The notes beneath the pieces were generated by a model. The model was not told the DNA's origin. It did not search any database and saw only the letters and a program-made list of their open reading frames with translations. From NCBI RefSeq assembly GCF_041949975.1, contig NZ_JBHFQG010000031.1, positions 1 through 48,469 on the forward strand: DNA of 48,469 nt, in the 5' to 3' direction. A program made the position numbers and the translations under genes. How positions within the stretch are numbered: the stretch's first letter is position 1; each line of letters starts with the position of its first letter. Shown piece after piece: positions 23,970 to 33,083 of this stretch. The DNA is from Alteribacillus sp041949975 (GTDB taxonomy: Bacteria > Bacillota > Bacilli > Bacillales > Marinococcaceae).

Positions 23970-26181
23970 ACCGTCACCCGAGAAAATTAAAGAAGAGAAA
24001 ATATATCAGGAAATGGGTTTAACAGACGAAGAATTTGCATTTGCAGAGAAAATTCTCGGCCGTCAGCCTAATTACACAGAAACTGGTTTATTTTCAGTAA
24101 TGTGGTCTGAACATTGCAGTTATAAACACTCAAAAGTACTGCTGAAAAAATTTCCAGTAAGCGGTGAAAAAGTGCTCCAGGGACCAGGAGAAGGCGCTGG
24201 AATTATCGACATTGGAGACGAGCAGGCGGTTGTATTTAAGATTGAGAGTCATAACCACCCTTCTGCCATTGAACCTTACCAGGGAGCTGCGACCGGGGTA
24301 GGCGGCATATTACGTGACGTTTTCTCAATGGGGGCAAAGCCGGTAGCGCTATTAAATTCTCTTCGCTTTGGAGAGCTTACTTCCCCGAAGGTTCGTTATC
24401 TATTTGAAGAAGTCGTAGCTGGTATTGCAGGTTATGGGAACTGTGTCGGTGTTCCTACAGTTGGCGGAGAGGTTCAGTTTGATCCATGCTATGAAGGAAA
24501 TCCTCTCGTAAACGCAATGTGCGTAGGGTTAATTGACCATAAAGATATTCAAAAAGGACAGGCTAAAGGTGCAGGAAATACCGTGATGTATGTAGGCGCA
24601 AGTACTGGGAAAGACGGTATCCACGGAGCTACGTTTGCATCCGAAGAGTTAAGTGAAGAATCAGAAAGCAAACGCCCTTCTGTTCAAGTTGGTGATCCGT
24701 TTATGGAGAAACTGCTGCTTGAAGCTTGCTTAGAACTTGTTCAATCAGATGCTCTGATTGGAATTCAGGATATGGGAGCAGCTGGCTTGACATCGTCTTC
24801 AGCAGAAATGGCAAGTAAGGCCGGTTCTGGTATCGAAATGGATTTAGACAAGGTGCCGCAGCGTGAACAAGACATGACGCCATATGAAATGATGCTTTCA
24901 GAGTCTCAAGAGCGTATGCTTCTTGTTGTTGAAAAAGGCCGCGAACAAGAAATCAAAGAGATATGTGATCGATGGGGTCTCCTCTCAGCAGAAGTAGGGC
25001 ACGTAACGGATGAAAAACAACTTCGTTTATGGCATAAAGGGGATCTTGTAGCGGATGTACCTGTTGATGCTCTGGCAGAAGAAGCCCCTGTTTATCACCC
25101 GCCTTCCAAAGAGCATTCTGCTTTTCAGTTTAATCAGCAGATTACAGAAACCGTTTTTTATATTGACGATATGAAACAAACACTGCTTGACCTGCTAAAG
25201 CAGCCAACAATCGCAAGCAAAGAATGGGTTTATGATCAATATGATTATATGGTACAAACAAACACCGTCGTCCAGCCAGGTTCTGATGCTGCTGTCCTAC
25301 GTGTGCGCGGGAAAAATAAAGCACTGGCCATGACAACAGACTCTAACAGCCGTTATATATATTTAGACCCTGAAACTGGCGGTAAAATTGCTATTGCAGA
25401 AGCAGCGAGAAACATTGTTTGCTCTGGAGGTGTTCCACTCGGTCTTACAGACTGTCTGAATTATGGCAGTCCAGAGAATCCTGAAATATACTGGCAGCTT
25501 GAGAAGTCGACAGATGGAATGAGCGAAGCTTGTGAACAGCTGCAAACTCCTGTTATTGGCGGAAATGTTTCTCTTTATAACGAAACAAAAGAAGGAGCTG
25601 TTTATCCAACTCCCGTTGTAGGGATGGTGGGGCTCATTGAAGATTTAGATCATATCACCACCCAATCCTTTAATAATGAAGGCGACCTGATTTATTTAAT
25701 CGGAGAGACGAAAGCCGAATTCGGAGGCAGTGAGCTGCAAAAGCTGTTAGAAGGCGATATTTCAGGAAAAGTTCCATCAATCAACCTGGAGATAGAAAAA
25801 GAACGTCAGCAAAAGCTTTTAAATGCTATACGAAAGCAGCTTGTATCTTCAGCACATGATATAGCTGAAGGAGGGCTGGCTGTAGCAGCAGCTGAAAGCC
25901 TGATTGGCACAGGCTTAGGAGCAAAGCTGACAATCAAAGAAGATATTGCCGCTCAGCTTTTCTCTGAAACACAGTCGCGTTTTCTTGTTTCAGTACCAGA
26001 GAACAAAAAAGAAGAATTTGAAGGTGTTATTCCGGAAGCTCGTGCTATTGGAACGGTAACACAGGAGGAGAAGCTTGAGATTCATAGTCCATCAGGAGAA
26101 ATCGTGCTTCAGGCGGAAGCAGAAGAATTAGAAAGCGCCTGGAAAGGAGCTATTCCATGCTTGGTGAAATCAAAGGACTAA
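23953..26181 (+). CDS. purL: FGAM synthase large subunit PurL
   Basis: 742 aa, the short form of PurL that needs PurS and PurQ. Converts FGAR to FGAM with ATP and ammonia. Seen: MWSEHCSYKHSK, ESHNHPSAIEPYQGAATG, GGEVQFDPCYEGNPL, DMGAAGLTSSSAEM, and the second half GGNVSLYNET and SAHDIAEGGLA. ATG at 23953 follows GGAGGG inside purQ. No internal breaks. Overlaps purF by 25 bases. Confidence 0.97.
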   Translation: MSLLLEPSPEKIKEEKIYQEMGLTDEEFAFAEKILGRQPNYTETGLFSVMWSEHCSYKHSKVLLKKFPVSGEKVLQGPGEGAGIIDIGDEQAVVFKIESHNHPSAIEPYQGAATGVGGILRDVFSMGAKPVALLNSLRFGELTSPKVRYLFEEVVAGIAGYGNCVGVPTVGGEVQFDPCYEGNPLVNAMCVGLIDHKDIQKGQAKGAGNTVMYVGASTGKDGIHGATFASEELSEESESKRPSVQVGDPFMEKLLLEACLELVQSDALIGIQDMGAAGLTSSSAEMASKAGSGIEMDLDKVPQREQDMTPYEMMLSESQERMLLVVEKGREQEIKEICDRWGLLSAEVGHVTDEKQLRLWHKGDLVADVPVDALAEEAPVYHPPSKEHSAFQFNQQITETVFYIDDMKQTLLDLLKQPTIASKEWVYDQYDYMVQTNTVVQPGSDAAVLRVRGKNKALAMTTDSNSRYIYLDPETGGKIAIAEAARNIVCSGGVPLGLTDCLNYGSPENPEIYWQLEKSTDGMSEACEQLQTPVIGGNVSLYNETKEGAVYPTPVVGMVGLIEDLDHITTQSFNNEGDLIYLIGETKAEFGGSELQKLLEGDISGKVPSINLEIEKERQQKLLNAIRKQLVSSAHDIAEGGLAVAAAESLIGTGLGAKLTIKEDIAAQLFSETQSRFLVSVPENKKEEFEGVIPEARAIGTVTQEEKLEIHSPSGEIVLQAEAEELESAWKGAIPCLVKSKD

Positions 26182-27578
26182 ACGAAGAATGTGGAGTTTT
26201 TGCCGTATGGGGACACAAGGATGCTGCGCAAATTACGTATTATGGACTGCACAGTTTACAGCATCGTGGACAAGAAGGAGCAGGAATTGTTGTAAGTGAT
26301 GGAGAGCAGTTATCTATTCACAAAGGGCTTGGCCTGGTAACAGAAGCATTTAAAGAAGGAGAACTAGACCAGTTGAACGGCCATGCTTCAATTGGTCACG
26401 TTCGCTACGCGACAGCCGGAGGCGGTGGGTTAAATAACTGCCAGCCTCTCTTGTTTCGTTCGCAAACCGACAGCCTTGCCATAGCTCATAATGGAAACTT
26501 AGTCAATGCACACGGAGTAAAACACCAGCTTGAAAACCAGGGAAGTATTTTTCAATCTACTTCAGACACTGAAGTTCTTGCTCATCTTATTAAGCGAAGT
26601 GTATATCCGCGTCTTGAAGATAAGCTTACAAACGCTTTGTCCATGCTTAAGGGCGCCTATGCATTTGCGGTAATGACTGAGGATAAGCTAATGGTTGCTC
26701 AAGACCCGAACGGTTTGCGTCCGCTATCACTAGGCCGCCTTGGAGATGCGTATGTCGTTGCTTCCGAAACGTGTGCGTTTGACGTAGTAGGGGCAGAATA
26801 CGAACGCGAAGTGCAGCCAGGTGAAATCATTACATTTGATGAAAACGGCATGCATTCTGAACTATTTTCCAATGCAGCTCCGCGTCGTCTTTGTAGTATG
26901 GAATATATTTACTTTTCACGTCCCGATTCCAATTTAGATGGGATTAACGTTCATACTGCTCGTAAAAACCTTGGAAAAAAATTGGCGGAAGAAGCTCCTG
27001 TAGAAGCAGATGTTGTAACAGGGGTGCCTGATTCTTCTATTTCTGCCGCGATCGGTTATGCAGAACAAACCGGCATTCCTTACGAATTAGGAATGATTAA
27101 GAATAGATACGTGGGACGAACGTTTATCCAGCCATCTCAGGAGCTTCGTGAACAAGGGGTAAAAATGAAACTCTCACCTGTACGTGGAGTCGTAGAAGGA
27201 AAACGTGTAGTGATGGTGGATGATTCCATCGTTCGGGGAACTACTAGCCGCCGCATCGTGCGTATGCTAAAAGATGCCGGGGCAGCAGAAGTTCATGTGC
27301 GAATTAGTTCGCCTCCTATTACCCATCCTTGTTTTTATGGAATAGACACCTCTACTAAGTCAGAACTTATTGCAGCCAGTCATTCCGTAGAGGAAATGAA
27401 AGAAAGAATGGGCGCAGATTCTCTATCCTTTATTAGTATTGACGGCATGTTGAATGGAATCGGCCGGGAACATTATGATTCCAATTGTGGTCAGTGCCTG
27501 GCTTGTTTTACCGGAAATTATCCGACGGAAATTTATCAAGATACTCTTCATCCCCATGATAAAGTGACGAACTGTTAA
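26157..27578 (+). CDS. purF: Amidophosphoribosyltransferase
   Basis: Committed step: PRPP plus glutamine to phosphoribosylamine. 473 aa. An 11-residue propeptide (MLGEIKGLNEE) precedes the catalytic Cys12, as in the B. subtilis enzyme, where it is removed. Cysteines for the 4Fe-4S cluster are present in RRLCSME, THPCFYG and the SNCGQCLAC segment. The PRPP site is VVMVDDSIVRGTTSRR. The Fe-S form is oxygen-labile and feedback-inhibited by AMP/GMP in B. subtilis. Gene order within the operon is normal. Confidence 0.97.
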   Translation: MLGEIKGLNEECGVFAVWGHKDAAQITYYGLHSLQHRGQEGAGIVVSDGEQLSIHKGLGLVTEAFKEGELDQLNGHASIGHVRYATAGGGGLNNCQPLLFRSQTDSLAIAHNGNLVNAHGVKHQLENQGSIFQSTSDTEVLAHLIKRSVYPRLEDKLTNALSMLKGAYAFAVMTEDKLMVAQDPNGLRPLSLGRLGDAYVVASETCAFDVVGAEYEREVQPGEIITFDENGMHSELFSNAAPRRLCSMEYIYFSRPDSNLDGINVHTARKNLGKKLAEEAPVEADVVTGVPDSSISAAIGYAEQTGIPYELGMIKNRYVGRTFIQPSQELREQGVKMKLSPVRGVVEGKRVVMVDDSIVRGTTSRRIVRMLKDAGAAEVHVRISSPPITHPCFYGIDTSTKSELIAASHSVEEMKERMGADSLSFISIDGMLNGIGREHYDSNCGQCLACFTGNYPTEIYQDTLHPHDKVTNC

Positions 27579-27610
27579 GATTTTAGAGCAATAAGAGGAG
27601 GCTCATTTTC

Positions 27611-28651
27611 ATGTCTGAGGCATATAAAAAAGCCGGTGTCAACGTAGAAGCTGGCTATGAAGCAGTAGAAAGAATGAAAAAACACACCAGCCGCACGCTT
27701 CGGCCGGAAGTAATGGGGGGACTGGGAGGATTTGGAGCAATGTTTGATTTTTCCTCCCTGCCTTATAAAGAACCGGTCCTTATTTCTGGCACAGATGGGG
27801 TTGGGACAAAGCTTATGCTCGCCTTTGCCATGAACAAACATGATACGATTGGAAAAGATGCGGTTGCCATGTGCGTGAATGACATTGCTGTTCAAGGCGC
27901 AGAGCCTCTTTATTTTCTAGATTATCTTGCATGTGGAAAAGCAGAGCCTGAGAAGATTGAAGCAATTGTAAAAGGCGTTGCTGATGGCTGTGAAGAAGCA
28001 GGATGTGCGCTGATTGGCGGAGAAACGGCGGAGATGCCGGGAATGTATGAGGAAGATGAATATGACCTGGCTGGTTTTACCGTCGGGGCGGCCGAAAAAA
28101 GCTCTATTATTACAGGGGAAAATATCTCCCCTGGAGATATTTTAATAGGGCTGCCGTCATATGGTATTCACAGCAATGGATTTTCCCTTGTGCGGAAAGT
28201 GCTGATTGAACAAGCTGGGCTGGATCTAAATGAGACGTATTCTCCGTTTGACCGGCCGCTTGGAGAAATACTTTTAGAACCTACACGCATTTATGTGAAA
28301 GCAATAAAAGCGTTAAGAGAAAATGCGGCAGTGAAAGGGATGGCTCATATTACCGGCGGAGGTTTTTATGAAAATATTCCTCGTATGCTTCCAAACGGTT
28401 TAGGAGCAGCTGTTGATCCATCCAATTGGAAACTGCCGCTAATCTTTTCGTTTATCGAGAAACACGGAAATCTTTCTCTGCGTGACATGTATGGTACCTT
28501 CAATATGGGAATTGGTTTAGTTGCTGCCGTTGATGCAGCAGAGGCAGAAAAAGCAGTCGCTGTTTTAAAAGAGAATGGAGAAGATGCTTGTATCATTGGT
28601 GCGGTTACGGAAGCAGGGGAGCTTGTGATTGAGAGGGGGAGTCTCTCATGA
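27611..28651 (+). CDS. purM: AIR synthetase
   Basis: Cyclises FGAM to AIR with ATP. 346 aa, PurM-like fold. Seen: SGTDGVGTKLMLAF, ALIGGETAEMPGMY, IGLPSYGIHSNGFSLVRK, HITGGGFYENIPR and MYGTFNMGIG. Start ATG 27611 behind GAGGAGG. Ends in a 4-base overlap with purN (ATGA). Confidence 0.97.
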   Translation: MSEAYKKAGVNVEAGYEAVERMKKHTSRTLRPEVMGGLGGFGAMFDFSSLPYKEPVLISGTDGVGTKLMLAFAMNKHDTIGKDAVAMCVNDIAVQGAEPLYFLDYLACGKAEPEKIEAIVKGVADGCEEAGCALIGGETAEMPGMYEEDEYDLAGFTVGAAEKSSIITGENISPGDILIGLPSYGIHSNGFSLVRKVLIEQAGLDLNETYSPFDRPLGEILLEPTRIYVKAIKALRENAAVKGMAHITGGGFYENIPRMLPNGLGAAVDPSNWKLPLIFSFIEKHGNLSLRDMYGTFNMGIGLVAAVDAAEAEKAVAVLKENGEDACIIGAVTEAGELVIERGSLS

Positions 28652-29247
28652 AACTGGCTGTTTTTGCATCAGGGAGCGGATCTAACTTTCAAGCTATAGT
28701 AGATGCAGTTGAAGAAGGAAGGCTTCAAGCAGAAATATCTTTGCTTGTATGTGATAAACCAGGGGCATACGCAGAAAAAAGAGCTCAAACACATGGCATT
28801 TCTGTTTTTTCCTTTCACCCAAAAGAGTATTCCGGCAAAGCTGCTTTTGAAGAAGAAATTGTAAAGCAGCTTCGGCAGCAAGAAATTGATATGATAATAT
28901 TAGCTGGATATATGAGACTAATTGGTCCAACACTTCTTCATTCCTACGAGGGTCGTATTTTTAATATTCATCCTTCTCTTCTGCCGGCATTTCCTGGAAA
29001 GGATGCGATTGGCCAGGCATGGCGGGCAGGGGTAAAAGTAACGGGTGCTACTATTCACATGGTAGACGAAGGAATGGATACTGGAACAATAATTGCACAA
29101 GAAGCAATTCCGGTTAAAGCTACGGATTCTCTCCAGTCACTGACAAAAGCTATTCAAGCCGTAGAACATCGCTTATATCCGGACACGATTCAATCAATTA
29201 TTGAGAAACGTACGTTGGAAGGGAGCCAAATTAAAAATGAGCATTAA
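28648..29247 (+). CDS. purN: GAR transformylase (folate-dependent)
   Basis: Transfers formyl from 10-formyl-THF to GAR. 199 aa. Motifs: FASGSGSNFQAIVDA, NIHPSLLPAFPGKDA holding the catalytic Asn-His, and HMVDEGMDTGTII with the catalytic Asp. No formate-dependent PurT gene is seen in the window. ATG at 28648 overlaps the purM stop; purH begins inside the 3' end. Confidence 0.97.
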   Translation: MKLAVFASGSGSNFQAIVDAVEEGRLQAEISLLVCDKPGAYAEKRAQTHGISVFSFHPKEYSGKAAFEEEIVKQLRQQEIDMIILAGYMRLIGPTLLHSYEGRIFNIHPSLLPAFPGKDAIGQAWRAGVKVTGATIHMVDEGMDTGTIIAQEAIPVKATDSLQSLTKAIQAVEHRLYPDTIQSIIEKRTLEGSQIKNEH

Positions 29248-30775
29248 ACGAGCATTAATTAGTGTTTCAAATAAGGAAGGCATTCTTCCTTTCGCTAAAC
29301 AGCTGGAAGAAGAGGGTGTAGAAATTATTTCTACAGGCGGGACGAGCCGTATTTTAAAAGAAGGCGGCGTTAATGTTACTGGAGTTACGGAAGTTACCGG
29401 ATTTCCAGAAATCCTTGATGGGAGAGTCAAAACACTGCATCCTAATATTCATAGTGGACTTCTTGCTATGCGTAATAAAAAAGAGCATGCTGCCGAGTTA
29501 AAGGAACAAGGAATTGCCCCCATTGATCTTGTTGTAGTCAATTTATATCCCTTCAAGCAAACGATCGAAAAACCAGATACAGATTTTGAAGAAGCTATTG
29601 AAAACATTGATATTGGCGGTCCAAGCATGCTGCGCGCAGCGGCTAAAAACCATAAGTATGTCACCGTAGTAACGGATCCCGAAGATTACGAAACAGTATT
29701 GCAAGAGTGGCTTACAGATGGAGACGTTTCAACGGAAACGAAAAGACGCCTTGCTGCAAAAGTGTTTCGGCACACAGCTTCCTATGATGCCCTTATTGCT
29801 AATTATTTAACGGAACAATCAGGAGAGCTGTATCCTGAAACATATACGGTCACCTATGAGAAAAAACAAGATCTTCGTTATGGGGAAAATCCTCATCAGA
29901 ACGCTGCTTTTTACCGTGAGCCAATTGGTCCGTTAAGTTCTATTGCTAACGCCATTCAGCTGCACGGAAAAGAACTTTCATACAATAATATAAATGATGC
30001 TGAGGCAGCCCTTTCTATTGTGAAAGAATTCGGCCAGCCGGCAGCTGTAGCTGTAAAACATATGAATCCATGCGGAGTTGGGGTAGGAGAAAATATTTTT
30101 GATGCGTATGAAAAAGCATTTGAAGCCGATCCTGTCTCCATTTTTGGTGGTATTATCGCCCTGAACCGGGAAGTAGATAAAGAAACGGCACAGAAAATGA
30201 AAGAAATTTTCCTTGAAATTATTATCGCTCCAACCTTTACACAAGAAGCACTCGATATTTTGACAGTAAAGAAAAACCTTCGCTTATTAACAGTTACTTT
30301 GGACGAAGAGCCTCAAGAGCGCTCTAAAATCACGTCGGTTCATGGAGGGGCTCTTATTCAGGAAGAAGATCGAAAAGGGTTCTTAGATGCAGGTGTGCGC
30401 GTTGTAACAGAACGGGAACCAACAGAACAAGAATGGCAGGATCTGAAGCTTGCTTGGAAAGTGGTAAAACATGTTAAATCAAATGCAATATTGCTTACAA
30501 AAGATGATATGACTATTGGTGTTGGTGCCGGACAAATGAATCGCGTGGGTGCTGCGAAAATAGCAATTGAACAGGCCGGCGAGAAAGCAAATGGAAGCGC
30601 GATGGGATCCGATGCATTTTTCCCAATGAAAGATACAGTAGAGGAAGCAGGAAAAGCTGGTATTAGCGCTATCATTCAGCCAGGTGGTTCAATTCGAGAC
30701 GAAGAATCCATTGAAAAAGCAAATGAACTAGGGATTACAATGGTCTTTACAGGGATGCGCCACTTTAAACACTAA
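29237..30775 (+). CDS. purH: Bifunctional AICAR transformylase / IMP cyclohydrolase
   Basis: Last two steps to IMP. 512 aa, same as B. subtilis. N-terminal cyclohydrolase: ALISVSNKEGILPFA, STGGTSRIL, DGRVKTLHPNIHSGLLA. C-terminal transformylase: DLRYGENPHQNAAFY, AVKHMNPCGVG, SDAFFPMKDTVEEAG and QPGGSIRDEES. ATG at 29237 (11 bases inside purN) is chosen from the GGAAGGGAG site and the standard N-terminus; the frame stays open upstream to 29201 without a ribosome site. Confidence 0.97.
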   Translation: MSIKRALISVSNKEGILPFAKQLEEEGVEIISTGGTSRILKEGGVNVTGVTEVTGFPEILDGRVKTLHPNIHSGLLAMRNKKEHAAELKEQGIAPIDLVVVNLYPFKQTIEKPDTDFEEAIENIDIGGPSMLRAAAKNHKYVTVVTDPEDYETVLQEWLTDGDVSTETKRRLAAKVFRHTASYDALIANYLTEQSGELYPETYTVTYEKKQDLRYGENPHQNAAFYREPIGPLSSIANAIQLHGKELSYNNINDAEAALSIVKEFGQPAAVAVKHMNPCGVGVGENIFDAYEKAFEADPVSIFGGIIALNREVDKETAQKMKEIFLEIIIAPTFTQEALDILTVKKNLRLLTVTLDEEPQERSKITSVHGGALIQEEDRKGFLDAGVRVVTEREPTEQEWQDLKLAWKVVKHVKSNAILLTKDDMTIGVGAGQMNRVGAAKIAIEQAGEKANGSAMGSDAFFPMKDTVEEAGKAGISAIIQPGGSIRDEESIEKANELGITMVFTGMRHFKH

Positions 30776-30811
30776 ATTGGGTTGTTATGTTCAAAGGAGG
30801 ATCCTTTATAA

Positions 30812-32071
30812 ATGAAAGTGCTGGTAATCGGAAGCGGCGGCAGAGAACACGCTATTGCTGCAAAATTAGCTGAAAGTAATAAGGTGGATAAAGTGTACGC
30901 TGCCCCTGGAAATCCGGGAATGCAGCATACGGCAGAGTGTATAGATGTGAAAGAAAACGATCATGAGCGTTTAATCCATTTTGCGAAAGATAATGAGGTT
31001 ACCTTTACCGTAGTCGGACCTGAAGCCCCGCTGCTTGATGGAATAGTAAATCATTTTCAAGAAGCCGGCCTTAAAGTTTTTGGCCCTACTCAGGAAGCGG
31101 CTCTTATTGAAGGCAGCAAGTCGTTTGCTAAGTCGTTAATGGAGCGTTATCACATTCCGACAGGCTCTTATAAAGTGTTTTCCCAATACGATGAGGCTGC
31201 TGATTATATTGAAAAAAATGGAGTTCCTATTGTAATTAAAGCAGACGGATTGGCGGCAGGAAAAGGCGTAACAGTAGCTTTTTCCAAAAAAGAAGCATTA
31301 GAAGCTCTGTCTGACATTTTAGAAGACAATAAGTTTGGGGATGCCGGTTCAGAAGTTGTCTTAGAGGAATATCTTGAAGGAGAAGAGCTTTCCTTGATGG
31401 CTTTTGTTCACGGAGAAACAGTTATTCCTATGGTCGGGGCACAGGACCATAAACGAGCATATAACGGAGATGAAGGTCCAAACACCGGAGGAATGGGAGC
31501 TTACAGCCCGGTTCCGCAATTTACAAATAATGATATTGACAGAGCTGTCCGCGAGGTGCTGCAGCCGGCAGCTTCAGGCTTAGTAAAAGAAGGATGCTCC
31601 TTCACCGGAATATTATACGCGGGACTGATGATGACGGAGGAAGGACCGAAAGTTATTGAGTTTAATGCTCGTTTCGGAGACCCTGAAGCACAGGTGGTAC
31701 TTCCCAGGTTAAAATCAGATCTTTCTTCAGTCATTCTTGAGCTGTTAAACGGAGGAGTCCCGGAGCTGGAATGGTCGAGTGAAGCTGTTTTAGGAGTGGT
31801 CGCAGCTTCTAAAGGCTACCCAGGTTCTTATGAAAAATATAAACCGTTAACTTCACTGCCTTCTTCGGAATATCTATATTATGCAGGAGTAGAGAAAGAA
31901 GGAGACCAACTTTTAACTGCGGGAGGCCGTGTACTTTTAGCAGCGGAAAAAGCCTCCCGGTTGAAAGAAGCAAAAGAAGCAGTATATCAAAAGCTTGAAA
32001 AGCTCGAAACTGAATATCTTTTTTACCGAACAGATATTGGGGATAAAGCTATCTTTCGCGACGATACCTAG
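30812..32071 (+). CDS. purD: GAR synthetase
   Basis: ATP-grasp ligase joining phosphoribosylamine and glycine. 419 aa. Motifs: VIGSGGREHAIAAKL, VVGPEAPLLDGIV, KADGLAAGKGVTVA, NTGGMGAYSPVP and EFNARFGDPEAQVVLPR. AAAGGAGGATCC lies upstream of ATG 30812. Last gene of the pur operon; the transcript ends at the terminator at 32213-32256. Its last 23 bases overlap a predicted small membrane protein gene on the other strand. Confidence 0.97.
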   Translation: MKVLVIGSGGREHAIAAKLAESNKVDKVYAAPGNPGMQHTAECIDVKENDHERLIHFAKDNEVTFTVVGPEAPLLDGIVNHFQEAGLKVFGPTQEAALIEGSKSFAKSLMERYHIPTGSYKVFSQYDEAADYIEKNGVPIVIKADGLAAGKGVTVAFSKKEALEALSDILEDNKFGDAGSEVVLEEYLEGEELSLMAFVHGETVIPMVGAQDHKRAYNGDEGPNTGGMGAYSPVPQFTNNDIDRAVREVLQPAASGLVKEGCSFTGILYAGLMMTEEGPKVIEFNARFGDPEAQVVLPRLKSDLSSVILELLNGGVPELEWSSEAVLGVVAASKGYPGSYEKYKPLTSLPSSEYLYYAGVEKEGDQLLTAGGRVLLAAEKASRLKEAKEAVYQKLEKLETEYLFYRTDIGDKAIFRDDT

Positions 32072-32165
32072 TGAAACCTATGATAAGCACCGCTATTGTA
32101 CCAATAATCATGGCATAAACAAATAATGTATCAAGAGCAAAATCCCGCAGAAAAGGTACAAGCAT
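32049..32165 (-). CDS. Predicted small membrane protein (38 aa)
   Basis: A short frame on the minus strand, starting ATG at 32165 with AAAGGAG 8 bases upstream, encodes a peptide with one hydrophobic stretch (TLFVYAMIIGTIAVLIIGF) followed by RYRRER, a positive-inside tail. Its 3' end overlaps the purD 3' end by 23 bases. Small single-span proteins occur after purD in relatives, but I cannot confirm that this is one of them. Evidence is the ribosome site, membrane pattern and location only. Confidence 0.5.
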   Translation of the reverse strand: MLVPFLRDFALDTLFVYAMIIGTIAVLIIGFTRYRRER

Positions 32166-32212
32166 AACCAATTCTCCTTTCTTAGAAAATCTTGGCTTTC
32201 GCCTTTTAAAAG

Positions 32213-32256
32213 AAACCGGTCGGTATTGGGATATTCCCGTGCCGGACCGGTTTTTT
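32213..32256 (+). terminator. Terminator of the pur operon
   Basis: AAACCGGTC (32213-32221) pairs with GACCGGTTT (32245-32253); inner arms GGTATTGGGA and TCCCGTGCC extend the stem; TTTTTTGAG follows. It lies 142 bases after purD. Confidence 0.92.
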
Positions 32257-32260
32257 GAGT

Positions 32261-32444
32261 GTTTAGGAAATTATATTTTTCGAGTTGTGGATAACTATCT
32301 CCATATTGTTTGATCCGCGTCTAGCTTCAGCGCCCAGCCTCTCGGGGTTAAATAACCTCCAGTCATTAAAGGCAAAGAGCGCCTTTAGTGACTGGAGAAC
32401 ATTTACCTGTCGAGGCTGATCAGGGCGCTTGCGCTTTTGTTCCT
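32261..32444 (+). repeat. Structured intergenic repeat, copy 1
   Basis: First of two direct copies (the other at 36436-36620). It starts GTTTAGGAAATTATAT and ends GCGCTTGCGCTTTTGTTC. Predicted fold: closing stem AGCGCCC (32329-32335) with GGGCGCT (32423-32429); second stem AGCCTC with GAGGCT (32412-32417); inner 17-bp hairpin CTCCAGTCATTAAAGGC (32357-32373) with GCCTTTAGTGACTGGAG (32381-32397), one G-U pair. The tail GCGCTTGCGCTTTT could act as a small terminator. No reading frame. Similar elements with the GGGCGCTTGCGCTTTT tail recur in Bacillaceae genomes in my memory; I know no settled name. Confidence 0.85.
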
Positions 32445-32551
32445 AATAATGTGAATTTACATTTGTTTGTTAGATAATCTCTTAAATCAGTAGGAAAAAA
32501 CCAGAATCTCTTGCTACACTATCATCATATTGTTTTCTTAAGTTATATTTT

Positions 32552-32815
32552 TTACAATTCATTCATCGAAGGATCTGTTGGGGATACTTCTGATTCGGCA
32601 TGATTTCTTTGCGCAGAAATACTGTCTGTTATCATCTTAGTCAGCGGACAAAAACGAGTAATACCTTCTGCTACTTTCATCGCTCCCATCATGGTGCATA
32701 CAAGATGTCTGCTATTACGGCGGTATCTGGTTAATTCTGCTGTGGACCATGCCAGAATAGTTAAACCGCAAGTGATTCGAACCATTGCATTTAAAGTGCC
32801 AATATTAGGTTTCAT
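32552..32815 (-). CDS. DUF2892-type small membrane protein
   Basis: 87 aa with two hydrophobic segments (NAMVRITCGLTILAWSTAEL and a second around CTMMGAMKVAEGITRFCPL). The N-terminal KPNIGTLNAMVRI and the GAMKVAEGI...CPL pattern fit YgaP-like DUF2892 proteins; function unknown. ATG at 32815 is set by AAGGAGG upstream; a longer open frame to 33019 has no ribosome site. It diverges from yerA. Confidence 0.82.
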   Translation of the reverse strand: MKPNIGTLNAMVRITCGLTILAWSTAELTRYRRNSRHLVCTMMGAMKVAEGITRFCPLTKMITDSISAQRNHAESEVSPTDPSMNEL

Positions 32816-33083
32816 GACTAGCCTCCTTAAAAAAATCTTTGAAATCTTGTCACTTACTTTCATGGAGTAATGAGTGAAAATATGATACGATAGGGAAACA
32901 TAACGCACAGGACGTACTACAATGCTACAGGGCGTGTGTGTGTTCAGCAGAAGTTCTAATGCAACTACTGTCGTTATATTCCTAACGGATTGGCTGCTGG
33001 TGTTAGCTTCCTTTAACACGGTGATAAGTCAATTTTTTAAAGAGCAATATGCAAAAAGGACATTAAGAAAGCAGGTGACGATT

